Positions 1 to 14,045 are shown, numbered from the stretch's first letter. The stretch: 64,000 nucleotides of DNA from Aeromonas hydrophila subsp. hydrophila ATCC 7966 (GCF_000014805.1 NC_008570.1:87501-151500); one strand, 5' to 3'. Program-made: numbers and translations. Notes: generated by a model from the sequence alone, not told the origin.

Positions 1-2645
<2,645 letters not shown>

Positions 2646-2763
2646 TACAACACCCAAGAAGTGTTCTGAGACTTGTAACAAACCCCAAGAACTACTCAAA
2701 ATTCAGTGATAGCGAAGCCAACAGGCAGTTCGTTATTCACGTCAGCTTTCTAGATTAAGAATT

Positions 2764-2882
2764 TGCCTGGCGGCCATAGCGCCGTGGAACCACCTGATCC
2801 CATGCCGAACTCAGAAGTGAAACGCGGTAGCGCCGATGGTAGTGTGGCATTCGCCATGCGAGAGTAGGACACTGCCAGGCAT
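2764..2882 (+). rRNA. rrf: 5S ribosomal RNA
   Basis: About 119 nt closely matching E. coli 5S rRNA, including the CCCATGCCGAACTCAGAAGTG core and complementary ends TGCCTGGC / GCCAGGCA. It lies 118 nt after the 23S 3' end, the usual rrn order. Confidence 0.97.
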
Positions 2883-2986
2883 CAATTAAGCAATCACAGC
2901 GATGTGGTTGGTCGCGATACAACGTCAGGTTGTGTTGGACAGAAGATTTAGATAGCGCACACAGTGCGGTCTTTACCGGTTAGTGT

Positions 2987-3062
<76 letters not shown>

Positions 3063-3072
3063 TTAAATATCA

Positions 3073-3098
3073 AAGCCTCCCAATCGGGAGGCTTTTTT
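3073..3098 (+). terminator. rrn operon Rho-independent terminator
   Basis: Stem AAGCCTCCC / GGGAGGCTT with loop AATC, followed by a run of Ts, starting 10 nt after the tRNA-Thr CCA end. Confidence 0.9.
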
Positions 3099-3111
3099 GT
3101 ATCCGCTTTTC

Positions 3112-3315
3112 TCAGTTTACCGAAATCTGCCTGGCATCTAGATAGAACCGAGCCTGTCCGGAGGCTTCTATCTGAATGGCTGCCACCAGTCGTTCATTGC
3201 GAGTGTATTCCCACTGTTTGTCGATCGACGTCAAGGGTGGCTTGTTGATACCCAGTGTCTGCAGATACTCGTGAAACAAGCCTGCGCTGCCGATCTCGGT
3301 CAATCCTGCTTTCAT
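3112..3315 (-). CDS. Uncharacterised 67-residue protein
   Basis: A small reading frame on the minus strand, convergent with the rRNA operon. I start it at the internal ATG (MKAGLTEIG...) because an AAGGGAG Shine-Dalgarno lies about 9 nt upstream; a longer 84-codon version would begin with a less likely start at 3366. The protein is soluble-looking, has no signal peptide or membrane segment, and contains a central WEYTRNERLVAAI stretch. I recognise no family. Codon use looks coding, but this could still be a lineage-restricted gene of no known function. Confidence 0.5.
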   Translation of the reverse strand: MKAGLTEIGSAGLFHEYLQTLGINKPPLTSIDKQWEYTRNERLVAAIQIEASGQARFYLDARQISVN

Positions 3316-3459
3316 CCCAATCAACTCCCTTTTATTGTTGCTGTTTATCAATAGTAACAGTCTCATATGTATTCAATATGAACGCTTTTCTATCAAATTG
3401 ATCCAAGCTAAGTTGTGGATTGAAAAAGCCGTTGGTGTTTGAAGAAAGGAAGCAAAAAC

Positions 3460-4725
3460 ATGCTGATAAAGAACCTGCGTCTGGTCGGCAGGGAGGGGAT
3501 GTGGCAGATCCTCTGCCAGGATGGCCTGATCCGAGCCATCGAACCCATGAGCACCCATCTGCTCGCAGCCCACGAGCTTGATGGTGAGGAGGGGCTCGCC
3601 ATCGCCCCCTTTATCGAGCCTCACATCCATCTCGATACCACCCAGACAGCCGGTGAGCCGAGTTGGAACCTCTCCGGCACCCTGTTCGAGGGGATCGAAC
3701 GCTGGGCCGAGCGCAAGGCACTGCTGACCCATGAGGATGTGAAACAGCGTGTCATCCAGACGCTAAAGTGGCAGATCGCCAACGGCATCCAGTTCGTCCG
3801 CACCCACGTGGATGTCTCCGACCCCAATCTGGTCGCCCTGAAGGCGATGCTGGAGGTGCGGGAGGAGATGAAGGAGTGGGTGGAGCTGCAGATAGTGGCC
3901 TTCCCGCAGGAGGGGATCCTCTCCTACCCCAACGGCAAGGCGCTGTTGGAGGAGGCGCTCAAGCTGGGGGCTGATGTGATTGGTGCGATTCCCCACTTCG
4001 AGTTTACCCGGGAATATGGGGTCGAAAGTCTGCACTACGTGTTCGATCTTGCCGAGAAGTATCAGGTTCTGGTGGATGTGCACTGCGACGAGATCGATGA
4101 CGAGCAGTCCCGCTTCATCGAGACGCTGGCGACCCTGGCCTACGAGCGTGGCATGGGCCATAGAGTCACCGCCAGCCACACCACCGCGATGCACTCCTAC
4201 AACGGTGCCTATGCGTCCCGCCTGTTCCGGCTGCTGAAGATGGCGGACATCAACTTCGTCGCTAACCCGCTGGTGAACATCCACCTGCAGGGGCGCTTCG
4301 ACAGCTATCCCAAGCGTCGCGGCATCACCCGGGTGAAGGAGATGCTGGAAGCGAACATCAATGTCTGTTTCGGTCATGACGACGTGTTCGATCCCTGGTA
4401 TCCCATGGGCACCGCCAACCTGCTGCAGGTGCTGCATATGGGGCTGCATGTCTGCCAGATCATGGGCTACGAGCAGATCAACGACAGTCTCAAGCTGATC
4501 AGCAGCCACAGTGCACGCACCCTGAACGTGCAGGATCGCTACGGCATCGAGGTGGGCAAACCAGCCAACCTGCTGATCCTGCCCGCCGAGAACGGCTTTG
4601 ATGCGGTGCGCCGCCAGGTGGCGGTGCGTTACTCCATTCGCCACGGCCGGGTGATTGCACAAACCACTCCATCCCGCACCTCGATTCATCTTGCTCAGGT
4701 CGAGCCGGTCGACTTTCGCCGCTGA
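3460..4725 (+). CDS. codA: Cytosine deaminase
   Basis: Amidohydrolase-superfamily enzyme that hydrolyses cytosine to uracil and ammonia in cytosolic pyrimidine salvage. The 421-residue product is nearly collinear with E. coli CodA, including the metal-binding [12 protein letters not shown] segment, the HVDVSD and [15 protein letters not shown] motifs, and the catalytic [14 protein letters not shown] region. The ATG at 3460 is preferred over an upstream in-frame TTG at 3439 because a GAAAGGAAG ribosome-binding site precedes it. There is no codB permease next to it, unlike E. coli codBA, so cytosine must enter by another transporter. The following gene is crcB on the same strand. Confidence 0.95.
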   Translation: MLIKNLRLVGREGMWQILCQDGLIRAIEPMSTHLLAAHELDGEEGLAIAPFIEPHIHLDTTQTAGEPSWNLSGTLFEGIERWAERKALLTHEDVKQRVIQTLKWQIANGIQFVRTHVDVSDPNLVALKAMLEVREEMKEWVELQIVAFPQEGILSYPNGKALLEEALKLGADVIGAIPHFEFTREYGVESLHYVFDLAEKYQVLVDVHCDEIDDEQSRFIETLATLAYERGMGHRVTASHTTAMHSYNGAYASRLFRLLKMADINFVANPLVNIHLQGRFDSYPKRRGITRVKEMLEANINVCFGHDDVFDPWYPMGTANLLQVLHMGLHVCQIMGYEQINDSLKLISSHSARTLNVQDRYGIEVGKPANLLILPAENGFDAVRRQVAVRYSIRHGRVIAQTTPSRTSIHLAQVEPVDFRR

Positions 4726-4761
4726 TGCGGGTGATGTCGATTAATTGCCCTGCTGTCCCCC

Positions 4762-4790
4762 GGGCCTGACATTTTGCATAATGTCGGCCC
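4762..4790 (+). other. Stem-loop between codA and crcB
   Basis: GGGCC-T-GACATT, loop TTGCAT, AATGTC-G-GCCC: an 11-pair hairpin with one T-G wobble, 36 nt after the codA stop and just upstream of the crcB ribosome-binding site. No T-run follows, so it is not a typical intrinsic terminator; it may protect or end codA mRNA, or affect crcB. Confidence 0.45.
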
Positions 4791-4812
4791 GATACTATGG
4801 AGACATGCTCCC

Positions 4813-5190
4813 ATGCAAACCTGGTTATATGTTGCCGCCGGCGGGGCCATCGGCGCCTGCCTGCGCTTTGGTATCGCCGAACTGATGGCGCTGCTGTTGG
4901 GACGTCATTTCCCCTATGGCACCCTGATGGTCAACGTGGTCGGCTCCTTCATCATGGGCATTGCCTTTGCGCTGATCAGCCATGGTCATGTGGTGGAGCA
5001 CCCGCTGAAACCGCTGCTGATGGTGGGTATCCTCGGCGCCCTGACTACCTTCTCCTCCTTCGCGCTGGATACAGTGGTACTGGCCCAGCAGGGGGCCTAT
5101 CTGAAAGCCGCCCTCAATATCGGCCTTAACCTGTTTCTCTGTCTGGCCATGGTGGTGCTGGGGATGCAGTTGGTCGCCAGCCGGGTTTAA
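4813..5190 (+). CDS. crcB: Fluoride ion channel CrcB/Fluc
   Basis: A 125-residue inner-membrane protein of the Fluc family, which exports fluoride as a dual-topology dimer. Four hydrophobic segments are visible, with the family signatures GTLMVNVVGSFIMG in the second region and GALTTFSSFALD in the third. Start chosen at the ATG after GGAG (spacing 10); an upstream in-frame start at 4774 would add an unlikely polar tail. I looked for a fluoride riboswitch consensus in the 87 nt after codA and did not find one. Confidence 0.93.
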   Translation: MQTWLYVAAGGAIGACLRFGIAELMALLLGRHFPYGTLMVNVVGSFIMGIAFALISHGHVVEHPLKPLLMVGILGALTTFSSFALDTVVLAQQGAYLKAALNIGLNLFLCLAMVVLGMQLVASRV

Positions 5191-5255
5191 GGTGTCCGCA
5201 CGCCATTGGCTCTGGTAAACTGGCGGCCATTCTTTGCTCTATGGGTGTTTAAGGG

Positions 5256-6008
5256 ATGTCAGAACAGACTACGACAACGCATTTTGGCTTTAAAACCGTG
5301 GCCTCGACCGAGAAGGAAACCCTGGTCGCCGGCGTCTTCCATTCGGTGGCAGCCAAGTATGATCTGATGAACGATCTGATGTCGTTCGGCATCCACCGCC
5401 TGTGGAAGCGCTTCACCATCGACTGCTCCGGCGTACGCAAGGGTCAGAAGGTGCTGGATCTGGCCGGTGGTACCGGCGATCTGACCGCCAAGTTCTCCCG
5501 CATCGTCGGCGAGACCGGCCAGGTGGTGCTGGCGGATATCAACGACTCCATGCTCAAGGTGGGCCGTGACAAGCTGCGCAATCTGGGGGTGGCCAACAAC
5601 GTCTCCTACGTACAGGCCAATGCCGAGGCGCTCCCGTTCCCTGACAACCATTTCGACGTAATCACCATCGGCTTCGGCCTGCGCAACGTCACCGACAAGG
5701 ACAAGGCGCTCGCCTCCATGTTCCGGGTGCTCAAGCCGGGTGGCCGCCTGCTGGTGCTGGAGTTCTCCAAGCCGGTCAGCGAAGTGATCGCCAAGCTGTA
5801 CGATCTCTACTCCTTCAAACTGCTGCCGAAAATGGGCGAAATCGTCGCGAACGACAGCGAAAGCTACAAATACCTGGCGGAATCGATCCGCATGCACCCG
5901 GATCAGCAGACCCTGGCAGGCATGATGGAGAATGTCGGTTTCGAGCAGGTCGAGTTTTACAACCTGACCCAGGGCGTGGTCGCCCTGCACCGCGGTTACA
6001 AGTTTTAA
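5256..6008 (+). CDS. ubiE: Ubiquinone/menaquinone C-methyltransferase UbiE
   Basis: SAM-dependent class I methyltransferase (250 aa) that C-methylates demethylmenaquinone and the corresponding ubiquinone intermediate. SAM-binding motif [12 protein letters not shown] lies at about residues 67-78, with the post-motif [10 protein letters not shown] and the family signatures [18 protein letters not shown] and [11 protein letters not shown]. It is the first gene of a ubiE-ubiJ-ubiB-tatABC array; the next gene begins 8 nt after its stop. Confidence 0.97.
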   Translation: MSEQTTTTHFGFKTVASTEKETLVAGVFHSVAAKYDLMNDLMSFGIHRLWKRFTIDCSGVRKGQKVLDLAGGTGDLTAKFSRIVGETGQVVLADINDSMLKVGRDKLRNLGVANNVSYVQANAEALPFPDNHFDVITIGFGLRNVTDKDKALASMFRVLKPGGRLLVLEFSKPVSEVIAKLYDLYSFKLLPKMGEIVANDSESYKYLAESIRMHPDQQTLAGMMENVGFEQVEFYNLTQGVVALHRGYKF

Positions 6009-6016
6009 GGTCGCCT

Positions 6017-6625
6017 ATGCCGATGGATGCCATGGTCACCGCGGTGATCGAAACCAGCCTCAACCAGCTGCTGCGACTCGACAAGCAGAGTCCGGAGCGG
6101 CTGCGCAAATTGACGGGCAAGGTACTCAAGCTGGAGCTGCGCGAGCTCAAGCCACTCTGGTTTGTCTTCTCCGAGCGCCGGCTGGATGTGCTGGCCAAAT
6201 TCGAAGGAGAGGCGGATGCGGTGCTGAGCCTCTCCCTGACCGCGCTCGGCCTGCTCAAGGACCCCTCCGCCCTGACCCGCTACATCCGCGAGGAGAAACT
6301 GGATCTGAGCGGCGACCCTCAGCTGGTGCAGGCGTTCAGCGTGTTGCTGGGCGAGCTGAATATCGACTGGGAAGAGGAGCTGTCCCGTTATACCGGCGAT
6401 GTGCTGGCCCACACCCTGCTGCGCGGCGCCAGTCAGGCACGTCGGCTGCTGGGGCGTGAATTGTGCCGCAGCCAGCGCCAGCTGGCCGAATACCTGACCG
6501 AAGAGATCCGGCTTGCGCCGGGTCCGCTGGAAGTGGCCAGCTTCAACGACGATGTCGAGTTGCTGGCCCAGCAGATGAAAGCGGTCGAGCTGCGGCTGGC
6601 CCGCTTCGAGCAGCAGGTAGCCTGA
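6017..6625 (+). CDS. ubiJ: Ubiquinone biosynthesis accessory factor UbiJ
   Basis: 202-residue SCP2-domain protein (E. coli UbiJ is 201 aa), a lipid-binding component of the soluble Ubi complex together with UbiK. The N-terminal two thirds carry the SCP2-like fold pattern, with a helical C-terminal tail ([19 protein letters not shown]) able to pair with UbiK. AAGG precedes the ATG by 6 nt. Its stop overlaps the ubiB start (ATGA), implying translational coupling. In E. coli the 3' part of ubiJ also yields the EsrE RNA; I cannot tell whether that occurs here. Confidence 0.93.
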   Translation: MPMDAMVTAVIETSLNQLLRLDKQSPERLRKLTGKVLKLELRELKPLWFVFSERRLDVLAKFEGEADAVLSLSLTALGLLKDPSALTRYIREEKLDLSGDPQLVQAFSVLLGELNIDWEEELSRYTGDVLAHTLLRGASQARRLLGRELCRSQRQLAEYLTEEIRLAPGPLEVASFNDDVELLAQQMKAVELRLARFEQQVA

Positions 6626-8265
6626 TGACCCCGAAGGAGTTCAAGCGCCTCTATCGCATCATCAGCATCCTGCTGGAGCAGGGCATCGACGAGCTGGTGC
6701 CCGCCCGTTACCAGCCCTGGCCCGGCCGGCTGGCCCGTCGCAGCCTGTTCTGGCTCAAGAACAAACGCCAGGGGCTGAACCGCGGTGCCCGCATCCGGCT
6801 CGCCTTCGAGGCGCTGGGCCCCATCTTCATCAAGTTCGGCCAGATGCTCTCCACCCGGCGCGATCTGCTGCCGCCGGACATAGCCGAGGAGCTGGCACTG
6901 CTGCAGGACAGGGTGCCCCCCTTCTGTGGTCAGGCGGCCCGCCGCCAGATAGAGGCGAGCCTGGGTTGCACCATCGAGACCCTGTTTGACGACTTCGACG
7001 AGACGCCGCTGGCGTCGGCCTCCATCGCCCAGGTGCACACCGCCCGGCTGAAGGAGAACGGCCGCGAGATCGTCATCAAGGTGATCCGTCCCGACATCGA
7101 ACCGGTCATCGAGGCCGACCTGCGGCTGATGCAGGCGCTGGCCCGTCTGGTGGCCCGTTTCGTGCCCCAGAGCGGACGACTGCGCCCCATCGAGGTGGTG
7201 GAAGAGTATCGCAAGACCATTCTCGACGAGCTCAACCTGATGCGCGAAGCGGCCAACGCCATCCAGCTGCGCCGCAACTTCACCGGCTCCGAGGCGCTCT
7301 ACGTGCCCGAGGTGTTCACCGAGCACTGCCGTGAGCAGGTGCTGGTGATGGAGCGGATCTACGGCATTCCGGTCTCCGACATTGCGGCGCTGGAGGCCAA
7401 CGGCACCAATATGAAGCTGCTGGCCGAGCGCGGGGTGGAGGTGTTCTTCACCCAGGTGTTTCGCGACAGCTTCTTCCACGCCGACATGCACCCGGGCAAC
7501 ATCTTCGTCTCCTACGAACATCCGGAGAATCCGCTCTGGATCGGCATCGACTGCGGTATCGTCGGCACCCTCAACCGGGAAGACAAGCGCTACCTGGCCG
7601 AGAACTTCCTTGCCTTCTTCAACCGTGACTACCGCCGGGTGGCCGAGCTGCACGTGGAGTCCGGCTGGGTGCCGCCCGATACCAAGGTGGACGAGTTCGA
7701 GTTCGCCATCCGTACCGTGCTGGAGCCCATCTTCGAGAAGCCGCTGTCCGAGATCTCGTTCGGCCACGTGCTGCTCAACCTGTTCAACACCGCGCGCCGC
7801 TTCAACATGCAGGTGCAGCCGCAACTGGTGCTGTTGCAGAAGACCCTGCTCTATGTGGAGGGGCTGGGTCGCCAGCTCTACCCGCAGCTCGATTTGTGGC
7901 AGACCGCCAAGCCCTATCTGGAAAACTGGATGTACCAGCAGGTGGGGCCCAAGGCGGTGTGGAATGCCATCAAGGAGAAGGCGCCATTCTGGGCCGAAAA
8001 GCTGCCGGAACTGCCGGAGCTGGTCTACGAGACCCTGCGCCAGACCCGTCATCAGCAGCGCCACTTCGACCAGATGTTTGCCGATTTTCGCCGGCACAGT
8101 CGCCGCCAGGGTCAGGCTCGCTACCTCTTAGGGGTTGGAGCCAGCCTGCTATTGGCCGGTGTATTCTTGCTGACCCAAAAACAACACATTGAGTGGGGAC
8201 AAATCAGCCTCGCCGGCGCCGGGTTATGCTGGCTGCTGGGTTGGTTGCGAACCCGTTCTCATTAA
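6625..8265 (+). CDS. ubiB: Probable protein kinase/ATPase UbiB
   Basis: 546 residues, the same length as E. coli UbiB, of the ABC1/ADCK/UbiB atypical kinase family needed for ubiquinone synthesis. Visible: the [15 protein letters not shown] motif (KxGQ), Ala/Ser-rich nucleotide loop [13 protein letters not shown], invariant Lys in EIVIKVIRP, catalytic loop [13 protein letters not shown], metal-binding GIDCGIVG, and two C-terminal membrane helices (about residues 498-545). The start overlaps the ubiJ stop by 4 nt. Confidence 0.96.
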   Translation: MTPKEFKRLYRIISILLEQGIDELVPARYQPWPGRLARRSLFWLKNKRQGLNRGARIRLAFEALGPIFIKFGQMLSTRRDLLPPDIAEELALLQDRVPPFCGQAARRQIEASLGCTIETLFDDFDETPLASASIAQVHTARLKENGREIVIKVIRPDIEPVIEADLRLMQALARLVARFVPQSGRLRPIEVVEEYRKTILDELNLMREAANAIQLRRNFTGSEALYVPEVFTEHCREQVLVMERIYGIPVSDIAALEANGTNMKLLAERGVEVFFTQVFRDSFFHADMHPGNIFVSYEHPENPLWIGIDCGIVGTLNREDKRYLAENFLAFFNRDYRRVAELHVESGWVPPDTKVDEFEFAIRTVLEPIFEKPLSEISFGHVLLNLFNTARRFNMQVQPQLVLLQKTLLYVEGLGRQLYPQLDLWQTAKPYLENWMYQQVGPKAVWNAIKEKAPFWAEKLPELPELVYETLRQTRHQQRHFDQMFADFRRHSRRQGQARYLLGVGASLLLAGVFLLTQKQHIEWGQISLAGAGLCWLLGWLRTRSH

Positions 8266-8305
8266 ATAAACTGCGCCAGCGGGCGCCTGTTCTGGAGAGA
8301 AAGTC

Positions 8306-8554
8306 ATGGGTGGTATCAGTATTTGGCAATTGTTGATCATCGCAGTCATCGTCGTGCTGCTGTTCGGTACCAAGAAACTGCGCGGCATCGGCGGTGATCT
8401 GGGTGCCGCGGTCAAGGGCTTCAAGAAGGCGCTGTCCGACGAGCCGGAGACCAAGTCCGAGCAGAAGGATGCCGAGTTTCCGCCGAAACAGCTGAACGAA
8501 GCAGCCGGTCAGCCTAGCGATGCTGCCAAGCAGAAAGATAAAGATCAGGCCTAA
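8306..8554 (+). CDS. tatA: Sec-independent (Tat) translocase subunit TatA
   Basis: 82 residues: one N-terminal membrane helix ([18 protein letters not shown]), the [23 protein letters not shown] hinge and amphipathic helix typical of TatA, and a charged tail. TatA oligomers form the pathway for folded Tat substrates at the inner membrane. It lies 40 nt after ubiB; that gap holds a short GCGCC-AGCG-GGCGC hairpin without a T-run. Confidence 0.96.
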   Translation: MGGISIWQLLIIAVIVVLLFGTKKLRGIGGDLGAAVKGFKKALSDEPETKSEQKDAEFPPKQLNEAAGQPSDAAKQKDKDQA

Positions 8555-8557
8555 GCC

Positions 8558-9001
8558 ATGTTCGATATCGGTTTCTGGGAGCTGGTTGTCATTGGTGTCG
8601 TCGCCCTGGTGGTGCTCGGCCCCGAGCGGCTGCCCGTGGCGATCCGTACCGCCAGCCACTGGATCAGACTGATCCGCAGCACCGCCAACTCGGTCAAGGC
8701 CGAGCTGGAGCAGGAGCTCAAGTTGCAGGATCTGCACAACGACCTGAAGAAGGCCGAACAGTTGCAGATGAACAACCTGAGCCCCGAGCTGCAGGAGTCT
8801 ATCGAGCAGCTGAAAACGGCCGCACAATCGGTGACCCGTCCATACGAACAACAAAATACCATCCAGCCAGCGTCGGCGGTCGCCGAGGTGAAGGAGGAGC
8901 CGGTTGCCCCTATCAGTGTGGCGACACCTGATGAGGAGCCTACCGTGATCCCCGCCGCACGTGCCCAGCCGAGCGCCGAACAAGGGGAGGTGAAGCCATG
9001 A
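8558..9001 (+). CDS. tatB: Tat translocase subunit TatB
   Basis: 147 residues with an N-terminal membrane helix containing the TatB-type glutamate ([26 protein letters not shown]), an amphipathic helix and a long charged, Pro/Glu-rich tail. TatB partners TatC in twin-arginine signal recognition. It starts 3 nt after tatA and overlaps tatC by 4 nt. Confidence 0.96.
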   Translation: MFDIGFWELVVIGVVALVVLGPERLPVAIRTASHWIRLIRSTANSVKAELEQELKLQDLHNDLKKAEQLQMNNLSPELQESIEQLKTAAQSVTRPYEQQNTIQPASAVAEVKEEPVAPISVATPDEEPTVIPAARAQPSAEQGEVKP

Positions 9002-9753
9002 GTCAGGCCGAGCAACCCCTGATCAGCCATCTGGTCGAGCTGAGAACGCGCCTGCTGCGCTCCATCTCAGCCATCCTGCTGGTGTTCATCGCGCTGATCT
9101 ACTTCTCCAACAACATCTACGACTTCGTGGCCCAGCCGCTGCTGAGTCAGTTGCCGGAAGGGACCAGCATGATAGCGACGGATGTGGCGACCCCCTTCCT
9201 GACGCCGATCAAGCTGACCCTGGTGGTCTCCTTCTTCGTGGCGATCCCTTATCTGCTCTATCAGGCCTGGGCCTTCATCGCCCCCGGTCTGTACCAGCAT
9301 GAACGGCGCCTGATCATGCCGTTGGTCGCCTCCAGTGCCGTGCTGTTCTATGCCGGCATGGCGTTCGCCTACTACGTGGTGTTCCCGCTGGTGTTCGGTT
9401 TCTTCACCAGCACCGCGCCCGCCGGGGTGACGGTGGCGACCGACATCGCCAGCTATCTGGACTTCGTACTGACCCTGTTCTTCGCGTTCGGGGTGGCGTT
9501 CGAAATTCCGGTGGCCACCATACTGCTGTGCTGGACCGGGGTGACCAGTCCCAAGAGCCTGCGGGAGAAGCGTCCCTACGTCATCGTCGGGGTGTTCGTG
9601 GTCGGCATGCTGTTGACGCCGCCCGATGTCTTTTCCCAGACCCTGCTCGCGATCCCCATGTGGGGTTTGTGGGAGATAGGTCTGTTCTTCGCCCGCTTCT
9701 ACGTGAAAGAAGAGAGCGAAGAGAAGCAGGAACAGACTGAAGAGGGGAGCTAA
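8998..9753 (+). CDS. tatC: Tat translocase subunit TatC
   Basis: 251-residue polytopic protein with six predicted membrane helices, the core receptor for twin-arginine signals. Conserved features include the N-terminal [12 protein letters not shown] segment, [10 protein letters not shown] and the loop [35 protein letters not shown] overlap with tatB. A hairpin terminator overlaps its stop codon. Confidence 0.97.
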   Translation: MSQAEQPLISHLVELRTRLLRSISAILLVFIALIYFSNNIYDFVAQPLLSQLPEGTSMIATDVATPFLTPIKLTLVVSFFVAIPYLLYQAWAFIAPGLYQHERRLIMPLVASSAVLFYAGMAFAYYVVFPLVFGFFTSTAPAGVTVATDIASYLDFVLTLFFAFGVAFEIPVATILLCWTGVTSPKSLREKRPYVIVGVFVVGMLLTPPDVFSQTLLAIPMWGLWEIGLFFARFYVKEESEEKQEQTEEGS

Positions 9754-9770
9754 GGCTCCCTTCCTCTTTT
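9739..9770 (+). terminator. Terminator overlapping tatC stop
   Basis: Left arm GAAGAGGGGAGC, loop TAAG (which contains the tatC stop), right arm GCTCCCTTCCTC with one G-T pair and one mismatch, then TTTT. It would end the ubiE-tatC transcript and separate tatD. Confidence 0.75.
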
Positions 9771-9864
9771 CATGCCCCCGTTCGAGGCGTATGGTAAGGC
9801 CCCATTGAGTAGATGGTTTTCAAATACCTGATATGTCTTCCTTTTGTTCGGACCCGCTGACCCC

Positions 9865-10650
9865 ATGATCGACATAGGTGTAAACCTGACCAGCAGCCAG
9901 TTTGCCGATGAACAGGCCGATCTGGTGGCCCGCGCCCGCGCCGTCGGGGTGGAGGCGCTGATCTTGACCGGCACCGATCTGGTCGGCAGCCGCGAGAGCG
10001 CTACCCTTGCCGCCCGCTGGCCGGGTTACTGTTTCTCCACCGCCGGGGTCCACCCCCACGATGCCAAAAGCGTCGATGAGGCGACCCTGCCCGCCCTGCG
10101 CGAGCTGGCAGCCTTGCCGCAGGTGGTGGCCATCGGCGAGTGCGGGCTCGACTACAATCGTGACTTCTCGCCCCGTCCGGTGCAGGACGCGGTATTCGAC
10201 GCCCAGCTGGCGCTGGCCGCCGAGCTCGGGATGCCGGTGTTTCTCCACTGCCGCGATGCTCACGCCCGTTTCATCGAGATCCTGCGCCCCTGGTTACCCA
10301 AGCTGCCGGGGGCCGTGCTGCACTGCTTCACCGGCTCCGACGAGGAGCTGGACCAGTGTCTGGCGCTGGGGCTGCATATCGGGGTGACCGGCTGGCTGTG
10401 CGACGAGCGTCGCGGCCAGTTGCTGCGCGAGCAGGTGGCCCGCATTCCGGCAGGCCGGCTGATGATCGAGACCGATGCCCCCTATCTGGTGCCACGGGAT
10501 CTGAAGCCCAGACCAAAACGCAACGAACCCGCTTTTTTGCCGCACATCGCCCAGGTGGTGGCGGCCTGCCGTGGTGAAGCGCCCGAGGCCTTGCTGGCCC
10601 ACACCCGGGCCACCTCCGCCGCGTTCTTCCAACTTCCTCTTCAGGAGTGA
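9865..10650 (+). CDS. tatD: Metal-dependent 3'-5' deoxyribonuclease TatD
   Basis: TIM-barrel hydrolase (261 aa) collinear with E. coli TatD. Start set at [14 protein letters not shown] because that matches the family N-terminus; an in-frame ATG at 9844 would add seven residues. Metal and catalytic motifs visible: [35 protein letters not shown] and IETDAPYL. TatD is not part of the Tat machinery despite the name. hemB follows after 3 nt. Confidence 0.95.
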   Translation: MIDIGVNLTSSQFADEQADLVARARAVGVEALILTGTDLVGSRESATLAARWPGYCFSTAGVHPHDAKSVDEATLPALRELAALPQVVAIGECGLDYNRDFSPRPVQDAVFDAQLALAAELGMPVFLHCRDAHARFIEILRPWLPKLPGAVLHCFTGSDEELDQCLALGLHIGVTGWLCDERRGQLLREQVARIPAGRLMIETDAPYLVPRDLKPRPKRNEPAFLPHIAQVVAACRGEAPEALLAHTRATSAAFFQLPLQE

Positions 10651-11673
<1,023 letters not shown>

Positions 11674-11696
11674 TGCAGCTTGCCTGATGTCACCCA

Positions 11697-11730
11697 CAAT
11701 GCCGGCCCCTGGGCCGGCATTGTCGTCTTT
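11697..11730 (+). terminator. hemB terminator
   Basis: Stem CAATGCCGGCCC / GGGCCGGCATTG with loop CT, followed by a T-rich TCGTCTTT, starting 24 nt after the hemB stop. Confidence 0.8.
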
Positions 11731-11895
11731 GGTATCCGGATCGCTGCTTTAATGAGCAGATCTCGGCGAAAAGTGGACAACAGGCCGCGCTCTGGCAGGC
11801 AAAGGCTTGATTAATGAGGTTTCTGCCTACATCTTAGGTAGTCCAAGCAAGCTTCTGGACGGCAGGGGCTGTAGAGAATTTAGAGGTATCGCAGG
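11731..11895 (+). promoter_or_regulatory. Upstream region of prlC (promoter not pinned down)
   Basis: This 165-nt gap between the hemB terminator and prlC must hold the prlC promoter. A CTTGAT at 11805-11810 and a CTACAT at 11827-11832 vaguely recall a sigma-32 promoter, and E. coli prlC is heat-shock induced, but the match is too poor to call. No ORF or repeat is seen. Confidence 0.25.
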
Positions 11896-13938
11896 ATGAA
11901 CAACCCTTTGCTGACAATGGACTCGCTGCCCCCTTTCAGCCAGATCCAGCCCGATCAGGTACAGCCTGCCGTGACGCAGGCCATCGCCGATTGCAAACAG
12001 AAGATCAGCGATGTGCTGGCCCAGCGCGACCCCCACACCTGGGACAGCCTGATCGCCCCGCTGGAAGAGGTCAACGACCGCCTGGCGCGGATCTGGTCAC
12101 CGGTCAGTCACCTCAACTCCGTACTCAACAGCGAAGCGCTGCGCGCGGCCCACGACGCCTGCCTGCCGCTGCTGTCTGAATTCCAGACCTATGTCGGCCA
12201 GCACGAGGGGCTCTATCAGGCTTATCGCGAACTGGCCGAGAGCGACGACTTCCCGCTGCTGAGCGGCGCCCAGCGCAAGGAGATCCAGAATACCCTGCGC
12301 GATTTTCGTCTGTCCGGTATCGGCCTGCCCGCCGAGGCGCAGCAGCGCTACGGCGAGATCCAGGCCCGCCTCTCCGAGCTGGCTTCCCGGTTCAGCAACA
12401 ACGTGCTGGACGCGACCCAGGGCTGGAACAAGCTGGTGACCGACGAGGCCGAGCTGGCCGGTTTGCCGCAGAGCGCGCAGGCCGCCGCCCGCCAGCTGGC
12501 CGAGCTGAAGGGCAAGGAAGGCTGGCTGTTCACCTTGGACATCCCCTCCTACCTGCCGGTGATGATGTATGCCGACAACCGTGCGCTGCGTGCCGAGCTG
12601 TATGAGGCCTTCACCACCCGCGCCTCGGATCAGGGCCCCAACGCCGGCAAGTGGGACAACTCCGCCATCATGACCGAGCTGCTTGCCCTGCGCCGCGAGT
12701 TGGCCCAACTGCTCGGCTTCGCCAACTATGCCGAGCTGTCACTAGCCACCAAGATGGCGGACAAGCCTGAGCAGGTGGTGAACTTCCTCACCGATCTGGC
12801 GGCCAAGTCCCTGCCGCAAGGCAAGGCCGAGCTGGAAGAGATCCGCGCCTTCGCCGCCGAGCAACACGGTCAGGGCGAGCTGGCCGCCTGGGATCTCGCC
12901 TACTACGCCGAGAAGCTCAAGCAGCACAAGTTCTCCATCTCCGACGAGCAACTGCGTCCCTACTTCCCCGCCAGCAAGGTGGTGAAGGGGCTGTTCGAGG
13001 TGGTCAAGCGGGTGTTCGGCATGAAGGTGCGCGAGCGCCTCGGCATCGACACCTGGCACCCGGACGTGCGCTTCTACGACATCTTCGATGCCGAGGACGA
13101 ACTGCGCGGCAGCTTCTACCTCGACCTCTATGCCCGCGAGCACAAGCAGGGCGGCGCCTGGATGGATGTCTGTCTGGGGCGTCGCTACCGTCAGGATGGC
13201 TCGCTGCAAAAGCCGGTGGCCTACCTGACCTGCAACTTCAACGGTCCGGTGGACGGCAAACCCGCCCTGTTCACCCACAACGAAGTGGTCACCCTGTTCC
13301 ACGAGTTCGGCCACGGCATTCACCACATGCTGACCCGTATCGACGTGGCTGGCGTGGCCGGTATCAACGGCGTGGCCTGGGATGCGGTGGAGCTGCCGAG
13401 CCAGTTCCTCGAGAACTGGTGCTGGGAGTCCGAGGCGCTGGCCTTCATCTCCGGCCATCACGAGACCGGCGAGCCGCTGCCTGCCGATCTGCTGGAGAAG
13501 ATGCTGACCGCCCGCAACTTCCAGGCGGCGATGCAGATGCTGCGCCAGCTGGAGTTCGCCCTGTTCGACTTCCGTCTGCACCAGGAGTTCGACCCGGCCA
13601 GCACGGATCAGATCCCGGCGCTGCTGGATGAGGTGCGCAGCCAGGTGGCGGTGATGACGCCGCCTGCGTTCAACCGCTTCCAGCACAGCTTCTCCCACAT
13701 CTTCGCCGGCGGTTATGCGGCGGGCTACTACAGCTACAAGTGGGCCGAGGTGCTCTCTGCGGATGCCTTCTCCCGCTTCGAGGAGGAGGGGATCTTCAAC
13801 CCGGCCACCGGTCAGTCCTTCCTGAAGAACATCCTGGAAAAGGGTGGCTCCAAGGAGCCGATGGAGCTGTTCCGAGCCTTCCGTGGCCGTGAGCCTCAGG
13901 TGGATGCGCTGCTCCGTCACAGCGGGATTGCCGCGTGA
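11896..13938 (+). CDS. prlC: Oligopeptidase A
   Basis: M3-family zinc metallopeptidase of 680 residues (E. coli OpdA 680), a cytosolic endopeptidase degrading signal peptides and other short peptides. The zinc motif HEFGH is at residues 469-473 and the third ligand region ELPSQFLENWCWE follows. Other signatures: PVAYLTCNFN and the C-terminal HIFAGGYAAGYYSYKWAEVLSADAF. In E. coli rsmJ follows directly; here a GGDEF/EAL gene is inserted between them. Confidence 0.97.
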   Translation: MNNPLLTMDSLPPFSQIQPDQVQPAVTQAIADCKQKISDVLAQRDPHTWDSLIAPLEEVNDRLARIWSPVSHLNSVLNSEALRAAHDACLPLLSEFQTYVGQHEGLYQAYRELAESDDFPLLSGAQRKEIQNTLRDFRLSGIGLPAEAQQRYGEIQARLSELASRFSNNVLDATQGWNKLVTDEAELAGLPQSAQAAARQLAELKGKEGWLFTLDIPSYLPVMMYADNRALRAELYEAFTTRASDQGPNAGKWDNSAIMTELLALRRELAQLLGFANYAELSLATKMADKPEQVVNFLTDLAAKSLPQGKAELEEIRAFAAEQHGQGELAAWDLAYYAEKLKQHKFSISDEQLRPYFPASKVVKGLFEVVKRVFGMKVRERLGIDTWHPDVRFYDIFDAEDELRGSFYLDLYAREHKQGGAWMDVCLGRRYRQDGSLQKPVAYLTCNFNGPVDGKPALFTHNEVVTLFHEFGHGIHHMLTRIDVAGVAGINGVAWDAVELPSQFLENWCWESEALAFISGHHETGEPLPADLLEKMLTARNFQAAMQMLRQLEFALFDFRLHQEFDPASTDQIPALLDEVRSQVAVMTPPAFNRFQHSFSHIFAGGYAAGYYSYKWAEVLSADAFSRFEEEGIFNPATGQSFLKNILEKGGSKEPMELFRAFRGREPQVDALLRHSGIAA

Positions 13939-14017
13939 GTTTGCGGGCCCCGGCTGGCGTGAGCTTCAAGCAGGTACAGTTTTGCCACATAGTGGGATCA
14001 CAGCGTGATTTTTGAGA

Positions 14018-14045
14018 TAAAAAGGGACCTTTTGGTCCCTTTTCT
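14018..14045 (+). terminator. prlC terminator
   Basis: Perfect stem AAAAGGGACC / GGTCCCTTTT with loop TTTT, about 80 nt after the prlC stop. Confidence 0.85.

Noticed and set aside
3425..3445. PurR box before codA
   Set aside because: AAAGCCGTTGGTGTTT matches too few positions of ACGCAAACGTTTGCGT.
4726..4812. Fluoride riboswitch upstream of crcB
   Set aside because: The conserved riboswitch core could not be found in the 87 nt available; only a simple hairpin is present.
6433..8097. Long minus-strand frame opposite ubiB (and a similar one at 14842-16920 opposite the GGDEF/EAL gene)
   Set aside because: Low-complexity His/Leu/Gln-rich translation typical of antisense frames; the plus-strand genes are conserved.
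11800..11835. Sigma-32 heat-shock promoter for prlC
   Set aside because: Only a loose resemblance to CTTGAA and CCCCATNT; expected from E. coli but not supported by sequence.
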